Shown in pieces: positions 47,561-59,100 of a stretch of DNA of 64,000 bases; position 1 is the stretch's first letter, and each line of letters opens with the position of its first letter. The DNA is taken from assembly GCF_001625215.2 (NCBI RefSeq), contig NC_030383.2, forward strand, positions 60,068,949-60,132,948, read 5' to 3'. Origin of the DNA: Daucus carota subsp. sativus. Its lineage: Eukaryota > Streptophyta > Magnoliopsida > Apiales > Apiaceae. The position numbers and the translations under genes were made by a program. A model generated the notes under the pieces. It was not told the origin of the DNA. It ran no database searches and saw only the letters and a list, made by a program, of their open reading frames with translations.

Positions 47561-48404
47561 AATTAATGACTTGTGATTTATTAAATCTGTAATAATAAAA
47601 TTGAAAGTTATTCATGTATGATTTTAGGTAATTTTTTTATCAAATTCTTTCTTTAAAATAAATAATTTAAAATGTAACTCAAACTAATTTTTGATTTTAC
47701 TTCCGACTTCAAATCAATTTCTAATTTATTGTACAAACACATATTTTTCAGTTTAAAATCACGGAACTGGACAAACAAACTAAGTAGTTGTGTCGTGTTT
47801 GGACGATTTCGAATTTTATTTTTGTAAAGTTCATGTTTTGAAAATTTCAATGACAAACTTGTGACATTTGGAATTTTGCTACCTGCTTTTTCCAAAATTT
47901 TAAATCAGATTCAATAAATTTATAGGGAGGAGTATATTTTCTTCGACAAAAAAATTGTATAATAGTATGCACACAAATTAATTAGTCAGTAGAATAAAAC
48001 TTGAGCAATTTCAAGAATGTGAAGAGATGATTTGTCTTCTTTATCAATTTAAGCTCAATTATTAGCCAGAAGTAAGGAATGCAAATGAAGAATGGTGTTT
48101 GAATGAGTTATTACTATTTAAAGTAAAATTTATTTGGTATATATTATGATCACAAGGCGTGTAAAATAATCCAAAATATGTTTAAGCTTTTTCTTCTTCA
48201 ATTTAAAGTAAAGTGATTGCATTATTATTATTGTTCGAAAAGTCGAAAAAATGATGTAACAACATCTCTGCCAGTCTAATTTTGGTTTGTTAAATACTTA
48301 AATTAGTTTTGTACGACCTAACAAGACATTATGTAAAATTTGTTAAATCGATAATATAAAATATTTAAATAATATTATTTATATTGTCCGGCTTATTAAT
48401 GATA
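47561..48404. other. AT-rich spacer between LINE and Helitron
   Basis: No gene or clear repeat. The stretch 47790-47900 (gtgtttggacgatttcgaat, acatttggaattttgc) may be the edge of an old hAT MITE. Confidence 0.4.
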
Positions 48405-50029
48405 CTAGCTTATAACCCGTGCAATGCACGGGCGGTTAACATATTTGTTATTTTATTATATATAGGGAATTGATAAATAAACTCCATAGTTTACTATTTA
48501 AGCTCCAAATCCAAAATTTATACCATATTTACCTATGCCTTCTCCACATATTTCATCCATATTAGTGGTGATAATGACATTTGGATAAATAAAAAAATTG
48601 AATTGGAGCTTAAATAGTAAACTTTGGAGCTTATTTAACAATTCCCTATATATATTTTAAAGTTACCTAATTTTATTGTAAAAATAAAATTATGATAGAA
48701 TAACATGGTTTAATAAATTTTTTACTTAACAGTTGGATAAATTCTTCATAGTTAAGTCTGTCAAATGGCTAATTAAAAATTAGGTCGAACATATATATTT
48801 TAATGAGAATGTTAAAATATTTTCTTTTACATGTTATAATTTAAGGTGGCCTATAAACTCAGATATAAACTAACCAATCAACCTTTGATATTTCGTTATT
48901 AATAATTAATAATATGGTATAAAACATACGCATGAAACCAAATACCTCCCCATCATACTAACCTAAATTTAATGTTTTGGTTTAATTGATAATAAAAAAT
49001 ATACTATAACATGTTATAAATTCAAGAGCTCCGTGGGTCGAATACCAAACGATTCACCAAACTCAACTAACTAACCAACCAAGTGAACTTTTATTTTTGG
49101 CTTTAATAGTGTAATAATATATAGTATATGACAGATTTGTAATATTTCTTTAAATATGAGATCATTAGAGTATTTAAAAATAATGTTATTAATGTATTTT
49201 GGTTGAATAATATCACATGTTATTTATTAATAATTATATTTAATGATATTATATTTTTATATATATGGCGCCCGTGTTAATTGTAAAAACTCGGTTTTTT
49301 TAGTTAGAAAATCTAAAAAAGATAAAGCGTTTTGATTAAAAAGACAATTACTATGTTGCTCGATATTATTTTAGAAGATTGAGTTTTTTTTATCTAAAAA
49401 ATATATAAAAGATAATTTATTTTAGTTAAAAAGAATAATTGGTTATATATATAGATAGGCCCGTACTTCGGCCCAAGTACCGACCGCCCGACCAATATAA
49501 TAATACTCCCTCTATTTTTATTATTTGACTTTTAGACTTTTGGCACACATCTTTACGTATAAATATGTCGCCCATGTCCGTATTAATTGTAAAAGATTAA
49601 TTTTTTAGTTGGAAAATTTATAAAAAGATAATATATTTTAGTTAAAAAAGTAATTACCATGTTTCTCAATGTTATTTTAGAAGATTGAGTTTTTTAGTCA
49701 AAAATATAAAAAAGTAATATATTTCAATTAAAAGGATTATCTGGTTATATAGATAGGCCCGTACTATGGCCCAAATTAAAAAGAATAATTGGTTATATAG
49801 ATAGACCCAGAATAATTGGTTATATAGATAGGCCCGTATTTTGACCCAAGCACTGACCTACCAAATTTTTAATGTTTCAGTTTTAAAAGGATTATTATTA
49901 ATTGGTTATATAGATAGGCCCGTACTTAAGCCCAGAATAATTGGTTATATAGATAGGCCCGTATTTTGGCCCAAGTACCGACCGACCGACCAAACTTTTA
50001 ATGTTTCGGCTTTAATAGTATAGTATAGA
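48405..50029 (-). mobile_element. Helitron (minus strand) with multiplied 5'-end sequence
   Basis: On the minus strand it starts A|TCTATACTATACTATTAAAG, a classical plant Helitron 5' end, and finishes with hairpin cccgtgcattgcacggg, then AAGCTAG|T. It is non-autonomous: no Rep/helicase ORF. The 5' part holds six copies of ggttatata(ta)gatagg/acc at 49441, 49743, 49791, 49818, 49904 and 49943, several followed by remnants of the same 5' end. A block near 49290-49450 is repeated near 49595-49750, with a Stowaway-like end (49503) between. A further decayed 5' end (ggctttaatagtgtaataat) is near 49100. Confidence 0.82.
48465..48646. mobile_element. MITE with ~48-bp inverted repeats nested in the Helitron
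   Basis: GGGAATTGATAAATAA at the left pairs with its inverse at the right (ttatttaacaattccc). The match extends through tagtttactatttaagctcc. Flanks are tata on both sides, so the target is TA or TATA. Length 182 bp. Confidence 0.8.
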
Positions 50030-51573
50030 TATTAGATTATTGTAAATAGAAATTCATATATCATTGAATATATTAGAGATTTGTCCTCAGATCTCGGATC
50101 ATGTGGAACTCTAAATTAGAAATCATGAATACATATTAGCAATAAAATTATGCAAAAAATCTAACTCCAATGACACATCTTGTTGTCTATTAAATATTGT
50201 CAATCTCCTGATATTGACTATATCTATTTAACTTTTAGATATTAATAAGAAATCTCTAAAAAAAAATTTTTTTATTTATTATTATATTAAAATGATAGAT
50301 TCTATTTACAAACATCTAAATATCAAGAATATACTAATTATATAATATAACTAATCAATATTCATACCATCGAAACACAATTGTTTATATGTCCAATAAA
50401 TTTTACACGATATTCGGCAGATGTAATTTAACCAACTAATCTTAACTAAACCGGTTAGAGATGTTCTAACTAGACTCCTACGGAGAATGATGCTAATTCT
50501 TTTTGAAGAACACCTCAGTCACATATTTATTTTGTAAATCAAAACAAAAGTTTAAGAAGTAATCCGTCCTCTTAACTAATAATGTCGTCAATAAATAAAT
50601 TTTTGATTTTAATATAAGGATCTTTCTAGTGGGCACGCACACATTATACACTAAATTTGATGAGTTTGGTGGATTCTAATTGATGGACTTGGTGTAAATG
50701 CGGGGGGTCATCCTTATTTATGATTAGATGACCAATAAAAATGCACCAAGCTTATAAGAGTTAGTGCTTATTGTGTCCATAGATTAACCGTTAATATAAT
50801 AAGAGGGATGTTTTTCGAGTAACGAAAATTCTTCGAACCTGAAAATATTCATTTATCGAGACTTGACTATAGAGTATAAATGCTTGTTGGAAACTATGAA
50901 AGTCATCAGGTGCAGTGCATTGGACATCTGGTAGTATGTGCATAAGTGCATTGTTTAGTGTTTAGAAGAACCTCGGCTAGATTTGTATTCTTTACAGGCA
51001 ATGTCTACATGGATACATGAGATTGCATACTCTATGTTGCAGACTTGCAGCAAAAGTGTAAAGACATGCATTGTATAGAAGAACCTCGGCTGGATTTTGT
51101 GAATTCTTGTTGAGTTTTTAACTACATTGTTTTGAGTTTAGATTTTATTGTCGGCTGGATAGGCTACACTGGTGAGGCCAAAGGGAATTTGTTCAAACTC
51201 ATGCCTCCTTACCAACCCTCTTTCTCTCATTTCCTTTTCTTCTGTCTTCAAATTAACATTATCGTTTTCCGATTAATGTTTTAAAAATCTCGGATTTATT
51301 AAAAAAATTCCGGTTAATTTTTTAAAAAAAATGGATTTATTGATTTACCTTACTGCTCACACTTCATTTGACCAAAAATCCTTGATTTATCTAAGAAACA
51401 ATGATAAATTTTTTATATAAATCTTGAATCAATAAATCAACCGATTAATTTCGATTCTCAATCTCTACGACCATGACCCTCTTACAAAAAATAAATTCAA
51501 TTTGACAGTTAAAGATTAGGACTTGGGGTCCTCCTTTGCATGACTGAAGTTACCATGTTACCCTTGCCATATG
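50030..51573. other. Spacer left of the Aux/IAA gene
   Basis: AT-rich, no ORF. The phrase gaagaacctcggct(a/g)gattt occurs twice (about 50966 and 51077). The last 200 bases should contain the Aux/IAA promoter; no auxin response element was confidently seen. Confidence 0.4.
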
Positions 51574-51580
51574 TATATAA
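51574..51580 (+). promoter_or_regulatory. TATA box of the Aux/IAA gene
   Basis: tatataa lies 47 bases upstream of the ATG at 51627, implying a short leader. Confidence 0.45.
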
Positions 51581-51626
51581 TGACATTTGGCATGCAGCAA
51601 GGTGGAAGTAGTCAAAGTGGTAGGCA

Positions 51627-52556
51627 ATGAGAAAAAGCAGTGCAACAAGAGACTCATCTTCATCAGTAACCTCATCAACAAACAGCAGCAGCAATCACAG
51701 AGCTTCTGATTCCCCTGCATTATTAGCAAGATCAATCTGCTCATCCTCCTCTACCGCGATGCGACCCTCGTCGAATCTCCACACTGATCTCAGCCTTGGC
51801 CTTGGCATTTCCACCACCACCACCTCCAACTTCTCTCCAGGGTACTGTGAGAATGATACTAGTGGTGATAATAGTTTGTTTGTGAAGGTCAATATGGAAG
51901 GCAGCAAAATTGGTAGAAAAATCGATGTGTTAGCTCTTCATGGTTATCCACACTTGATCGATACCTTACAACATATGTTCAACACTCCCAATATTCTCTG
52001 TAAGCCCCCCTATAATCTCTTTCACTCTGCTCCCGAATTTTAAACAGAGAGACGCGAAAGCCCTAAAATTCTCTCCAAAATTTTAAATTATCATGTATTA
52101 GTTTTTCTTATGACAAAATATTATGCATTTCATTAGAAAAACCTGACTCAGTCATGACAAATCCCAAACTAACAATACAATCTCGTTAACAAAATAAATA
52201 GCCATTTTATTTTCAGATCACTTAACATACTGAATAAAAATAATAATTATATCGTAAATCGGAAATGTGCAGGGGCTGAAGGGGAACAAGATTCTCATAA
52301 TCAGAGATATTGCAGCAGTCATGTGTTAACATACGAAGATCGAGATGGAGACTGGATGATGGTCGGGGATGTTCCTTGGGAGTAAGCTCAAAGCATTTTA
52401 CTTTCTTTTTTTCCTAATTCAAAATTTCGCTTTTACTGATTTTGAAAAATTAATGTATAGTGATTTTGTACCAACTTTGCTAATCACTTCTCTAATTCGT
52501 GTTTGTGTAGGTTGTTCTTGACAACGGTGAAGAGACTGAAGATTACAAGCACATAA
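51627..52556 (+). CDS. IAA30: Non-canonical Aux/IAA repressor, IAA20/IAA30 type
   Basis: Exons 51627-51999, 52273-52381 and 52511-52556 give 175 aa. A Ser-rich N-terminus leads to the LxLxL repression motif DLSLGLG (residues 54-60), which binds TOPLESS-type corepressors. The PB1-type domain follows: domain III ([29 protein letters not shown]) and domain IV ([20 protein letters not shown]). The domain II degron (GWPPV core) that binds TIR1/AFB receptors is absent, as in Arabidopsis IAA20/IAA30. The product should therefore be a long-lived nuclear repressor of auxin response. The second intron splits the W-E-L-F codons. Arabidopsis IAA30 is At3g62100, consistent with the neighbours here. Confidence 0.93.
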
Positions 52557-53583
52557 ACAGCTGATACATCAGGCTCATACTTGTCTACATATCACATCTT
52601 TCTACTATGAATAGTTGTGCCTTGAGTTTGTTCGTACTCTCTGTTCTAATACAAGAGTCATTTTCCGAGCAGCTTTCTTAACTCTGTTTTTAATCTTTGA
52701 TGCTACATATTTTTGCATATTTTCAAATTGTTTCACCAGGTATTTAAAATAATTATTTTTAATATTTTGAACCGAAGTATGATATATACAATTTTTAATT
52801 CAAAACAATAATATAATTATCATTATTATTTTTACATTTTAAATATGGGGTGGCTGTGAAGGTGTTAGATGACACGTATAAGATTATAACAAAATTTTAA
52901 TATGTTGGACGTCTTTTAACTGTTGAATGGGAAAATGATCCTATAGAGCATTTTTTAAGCGTCGGATGAGTACTCGCCTAATACAGGATGTATTACAAAA
53001 AATGTTATAATCCTGACGCTAAATATTCATCCAATATATGGAAACCACTTGCCACCTAAAACGTCCACAAGCATGAGGATCCTTTTTCTTGAAATGTGCG
53101 TAAACATTCAAGCGTTATCTACTAAAAACGGAAGAACATCTGCTAAAATTTGGAAGAAAAACGGTAGGAGTCTAGTAGTATATTACAGTCAATCAGTCAT
53201 CTCTTGATCAAAGTGACACGAGCATTGCTACTGCCTGCGACATTAACAAGGAAATGTAATCATCTTGTCTGACCGCTCCAGGCTGAAAACACCGGAAAAT
53301 ATTGCATCTCAGGGCCTCTCGCAACAGCCATTTTATCGAGAAGCGCATATATACGCCAGTTTACAGGACCTCCTGCAACAGCTAGCTATTTATTTAACAA
53401 ATCACAACAGTGTTTTTCGACTTCCTAGTATGTGAGAAAGACCTTTAAGCTAGAAAGTATTAATCCTCAAGGTCTCCGCTCTCCCCTCAGCTTAAGCCAG
53501 TTTAATATATTTGATTAGACAACTTTAAGCTAGAAAGTAGTAGTGGTTGGTGTTGGTGGCTTAATTAATGTCCTTTTAAGTTT
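52557..53583. other. Spacer right of the Aux/IAA gene
   Basis: The first 150 bases should be 3' UTR. Beyond that I see no gene; a less AT-rich stretch (53040-53480) has no ORF or repeat structure. Confidence 0.4.
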
Positions 53584-54185
53584 GGATGGACGCCGTTTGG
53601 CTGAGCTTGCTTAAAGTAAAGAGAAGTAGATTAAAAGTAAGAAGTTGGTTTGGACTTATAAGTTATTATAAGTGTTTGGATACCGTGACTTATAAGTTTT
53701 TAAGTGTTTGGATAACTTGACTTATAAGTTGGTATAGTTTCATACTTTTATAATATAATAATTTGATATTTACGAAATAAATTGAAAAAAGTTGATGAAA
53801 ATATGAAATTAGATTAATATTTATATTATATAAAAAATGACCTTTTGTTTGCTTTGTCTCTCATTTAGTTATAAGTTTCATTTATTTATTTTCTAAGATT
53901 ATATTAAAAATATAATTAAGGAATAACAGGAATAAACATGAGATAACATGAAGTAGCCAGCCGGAATGAAAAATGAACAAATGCAATAGCAAGTTAGCAA
54001 CCAAAGAGGAGGGGCGGGGGGCTGAAAGAATAAGTTGTGTCCTGAAAAAAGTTAGGATGTATAGCTTTTTCTCCTGACTTCTTTTGCTGTTTCTAAGTGC
54101 TTTAAATTGTTTGCCAAACACTTGGCAAGAAAGTGGAACTGAGCTTCTGGACTTTTAAGCCCAGAAGTATCATTCCCAAACACCC
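53584..54185. mobile_element. hAT-type MITE, ~600 bp
   Basis: Starts near cgccgtttggctgagctt and ends near ttcccaaacaccc, imperfect inverse ends of the GGGTGTTTGG type. Left interior repeats gacttataagt several times. Target duplication not clear. Confidence 0.5.
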
Positions 54186-54354
54186 ACTATATTTCTACGA
54201 TTTAATTTGGACTTATAAGTCATAATGTGGTACTAATGTGAAAATCCTAATTTCTTAATGACTTATTTTTAGTTTTGAAAATGACAGATTTTTTAAACAT
54301 GTAAATGATCATTTTAAAAGATAATTTTTCATATTTTATTATTATATTACTTAT

Positions 54355-54842
54355 GGGTTTTTTCACAACTACCAGAACTTATAAATTTTTTTGCAAAAAT
54401 ACAATCTTCCAAATAAAAAGTACGAAATAGCCAATTTCTTAAGGGTAGCGGTCCACAGCAGCCGGCTGCTGTGGACGAGTTAAATAACAATCAGTTTCTG
54501 GACCGTTAGATGCATCTCCAGCGGTCAGGATCATATTAAAATTTTAATATGTCCAGCGCTTTGGACGAGTTAAATAACAATCAGTTTCTGGACCATTGCA
54601 TGCATCTCCAGCGGCCAGGATAATATTAAAATTTTAATATGTCCAGCGCTTTTTTAGCGCTGGACGGGAAATTATAGGTTCTCAGAGCGACTAAAAGAAG
54701 CAATTGTTTGCAACTGAAACTTAAAAAGCTCACTACAAATACAACTGAAACCTAGCGGAACCTAATTTGCAAATAAAATGGTAAAAGCGAACTGTATTAT
54801 TGCAATTTTTCTCTTTTTTTAGATATATTTATGAATATTTCC
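54355..54842. mobile_element. Transposon-like element with a palindrome cluster
   Basis: Starts gggttttttcacaactacc, similar to 28004. It contains a 26-bp perfect palindrome centred on gccggc (54451-54476) and a 90-bp tandem duplication starting at 54472 and 54562. It also contains the palindrome atattaaaattttaatat (54622-54640 region) and a hairpin gtccagcgct-ttttt-agcgctggac at 54641-54665. Possible right end atttccc at about 54842. Superfamily unknown. Confidence 0.5.
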
Positions 54843-56154
54843 CAATAAATAATAGTTTATCAAACAATTTCACACAAAATATTTAATTCGATCGATTAAT
54901 TAAAACAACTATTTAAATCATCTAGTTAAAATAATTTATCTATTTTACTAACGATTAATCAATAATTTTATCTATTTTACTAACGATTAATCAATAACCA
55001 TAAATTACGAACATCACTATGGCAGAGTTTCTTTCTTAATCGTTAATTACAAACATGACCAAAATACCTCTTAATTTCTTTCTTATTTTTTTCTTCACAT
55101 GTTACTAAAAAAAAAAAGTCGTTATAATGTATCTTTTTTGTTTAGAATAATAATAATTGTCATAGAAATACATGTGCATCCAAAATGTATATTTTCATAA
55201 TATTTATATTTAAGATTATTTTTATCATACTCAGATAATTGATAGACAAAAAATTGTGTTTAGATTTTAGGTTCAACTATGATTTATTTCCAGAATTGCT
55301 GAAAATACAGGTAAGCGTAAAACAAATATTTTGATTCTTATTGTATCATAATCTGACTGATACACAAATATTTTGATTGTTATTGTATCATAATCTGACT
55401 GATACAAAGGTTTTTCCGACTACTGATGCCTAAAAGTCTGCAAACTCGCATGCAATAATCATCACTAATTTTTTATTTGAGTGGGAAAACATAGTCATTA
55501 ATAATTTAAATTAGCGGTATTGTGTATACACTATCTAACTGATTTGAAATTAATAATTTAAATTAGCGGTATTGTGTATACACTATCTAACTGATTTAAA
55601 AGATCTTTAGAACGACTATTATGTCTTGCTTCCGCCAACGTGTTAATACTGCTTTCATTTAATATAAACAATATAAAACAAGTTTACTCCAACATCTTAA
55701 TATCGATTTAGTAAAAATGATTTCTTGAATAAGTATATAACAAATAATCATGCAGATGCATGCTTTATTTTAATTACTTCCGTATTCATTCTAAAAGTGT
55801 TGAAACATAAGCACATATTTAAATGCAGTACTTAAATGTTCTGTAACCTGATTGTTTAATTATATTTTAAAACAAATTTGCAACACCAAGTGTAATTGCA
55901 ATTTTAAATAAAATGAGAGCGTGAAATAGAACTAGACAGAACAGTCTAGTGATAAAAATATATCTGGTGTGGCAAAGAAGATCCTGGTAATGAAATGAAA
56001 ACATGTATCTATAAAATCACTCTGGTTATTGTCTCTGCACAAAAAAATTACATAGAAAACTTTGCAATTCGGGAAAGAACTTTTCTGAAATGGCAAGAAT
56101 TGGATCAATTGCAAAACCATTTCTGAGGGAAGTGGTGGCATTTGTATACCATAT
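54843..56154. other. AT-rich spacer with two short tandem repeats
   Basis: A 42-bp unit (acaaatattttgattntta to ctgactgatac) is repeated at 55322 and 55364. A 52-bp unit (attaataatttaaattagcg to ctaactgattt) is repeated at 55497-55548 and 55549-55600. No gene. The right end should hold the 3' UTR of the GH28 gene. Confidence 0.7.
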
Positions 56155-59100
56155 TTACAAGAATTCCATCCAAGTACCTTGAGAAATACTCCGCAAGTGA
56201 TTAGACAAGCGGTAACACTTTGACTCGGGGTTTATTTTCGATTTCAGCGGCTCACAAATATCTGGAGAAACCTTGTCCGAGAATCCTTCAATATTTGAGC
56301 AAGTCCATGGAGATTTTGAGCTTACATCAAGATTAATATCAGACAGACAAATTTGTTTAAATGTATCTCCTTCTATTCCCTCTAGAAGACCGGCAACTTT
56401 GATGTTCTCTCCGGTAACATTTTGAATGCTGATCTTTTCTATTATAGGAAGAGCATTTGGATCATAAGACTCATCAGGGTGCTCCCCATAGTTACCATTA
56501 AACTTAATAGCAACTTTAAGATTTGACAAGATCACCCCGGTTATCAATATATTTCTCACATAACCTCCCCGTCCACGCGACGTCTTTATTGAAATACCTC
56601 TATTAGAGTTAAAGAAATGTATATCCTCTATATGGACTTGTGACACACCTCCAGACATCTCACTTCCAATTGCAATGCCCGAGCTAGATGTAGTCTGTCC
56701 AACAAGTCGGTGGATGATAATATTCGTACTAGGATGAGCATAAGATATGCCATACTCATCCCACCCACTCTTAATGGCTATCAGATCATCCCCTGTGGTT
56801 ATGTAGCAATCTTCAATGCAAACATCATCTGAAGAGTCTGAATACATTCAATTTATCAGTTAGAAGGCCAATATATGAGAATCACAGAGCTTGTTCGTCC
56901 GGAGAAATATTCTGTGAACTAGAAATATAGTTTCCTCTGTAGTCTGTCCTAAAATTTACTCCTTACTACATAACTCAAAACAACAAAGTGGTCCTTAAAA
57001 ATCATGCTTATTCAAGCAGATTTGATAATATCATGCCATCAGTTTTACACAATTTATTGTTACATAAAAAGAATACGGACCCCTGACAAAAAAAAAAAGA
57101 ATACTGACCAGGTTCTGGGTTATTTTGATGGGCAAAAGGTTAGCAGGCGGCACAATTCCATTATGCCGCCTGCTTCCTCTGTAGTCTGTCCTAAAATTTA
57201 CTCCTTCATAACTCAAAACACCAAAGTGGTCCTTAGAAATCATGCTTATTCAAGCAGATTTGATAATATCATGCCATCAGTTTTACACAATTTATTGTTA
57301 CATAAAAAGAATACGGACCCCTGAATAAAAAAAAGAATACTGACCAGGTTCTGGGTTATTTCGATGGGCAAAAGGTTAGCAGGCGGCACAATTCCATTAT
57401 GTTTTCTATCAGCAGACCTTGCTGGAAACAAATCTCCGGAATCAAACTCGAAATTTTACTATGGTCGAGTAATTTAGTGCTGGACACTAGTGCATTTATC
57501 TTCATTTAAGTGAGTGGCACAGCCAAGGCAATCTGCGACTGCTATTTTTTTTCTTGGTGGCCAAGTGAGACCCCATCTATCAAACTTTTATAAGATTGAA
57601 ATATTATTTTAATACGGTCCTCAAGAAAATCTTGGATAAGAGAATTTGATAAAAGTTGACCCCTTTTCTTGAACACGCAAAAATTTTCATATGTGAGTGC
57701 CTCTGTGTCTTAGGTAAATCTAATCTGTTGCACCAGAACTCCTAAAGGAATAAATATTCGCATAGTCTAAAAAGCTATGGAAGAAAATTAGTCATGGGTT
57801 ACGGAAGGTATTAATATGATATCGATGAACCTTTTTTAGTAGAAAAAACTAACCTGGATCAATCCCATCTGTGTTTGGTGAATCAAGAGGAGCAATAATT
57901 GTCAGATTCTGGATAATAACCTTGCTGTTCAAACAGAAAAAAACATCCTCAGCTCTCTACACATACGCAAGACCTCAATTCGGAACTTATTGATAACAGA
58001 AGGGTAAGAATTGAATAAGGAAAATGTATATTACCTACAGTACACAGGGTGGATGTTCCAGAAAGGTGAATTAAGAAAGGTCAGATTCGAAATAATAACG
58101 TCTGTTGAGTCTATTAACTCAACCAAATGAGGCCTGGTATAGTTTAATGTTTCTGTTCGGAACCAATTCCACCAGACACTGCCTTGACCATCAATCGTGC
58201 CATTATCACCTGCATGGAAACCTCTGTTGATATTAATTTCAACAGAACTTATGAGCAAACCATTTTTCGTATGGACAGAATTATTGACCTGTTATAATAA
58301 CATCTGTCAAATTGCGTCCAAAAATAAGGCTTCTATGCCTTCCGCCAGGCAATTCCCTACCACGGCCATAAGATGGTAAAGGATCGATGACTGGCCAATG
58401 ATCAGATTTCTGAAAACAATGCAATATATTCCAGTTTGTGACATGTGATTACATCAAATGAAAGATTCACAAAACAATTGACACTGCCAGATCTTTTAAA
58501 TGGGATATGCATGGAAAGTAATTGAAAAGGGGGAGTAGAACACACACATGATTTCTAGTACCTGTTTCAGGCCCTTATTCTACTGTACTACAAAGTAAAC
58601 AGATACTTAGTTTAACTGCTAACTGCAAAATAGAGGTGCTGTTTTGTTATATATGACTGAATTAAGAGTTGCAAAAAATTGACCGTAGACAACAGACACA
58701 CCAAAGGACAAACATGCAATTATAACTTAAAAAGAAACTTTTCCTGGGGGCCATCAGAAGAACTTAAGTTCAACTTGTTAGAGGTAACAAACCAGGATGA
58801 GAGAACTTCTTATAGTTACATTTAGAATTGTAGATGTGGGATCTATTAACAGTTGTAGAAGAAACGGTTAGTAAAATCCTCAAGTAGGAAAGATTCAATG
58901 AAACCTAGCTAATTGATCTGCCATTGCAAAGGAAAATGGTCTAACAGGGCTATATAAATGTTTTGACATGGAAGAGAATATAAGCTGCAATTTTATAAAG
59001 GTAGATGCTCACCGTAGATCCAAGAATCTGTGCATCTTTATCTAACCGCAAAGTTAAGTGACTGATGAGCATGAAGCTTCCTGTCAACCACCGCCCTTCT

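Noticed and set aside
53882-54121. 79-aa minus-strand ORF
   Set aside because: Lies wholly within the hAT-type MITE and has no conserved features.
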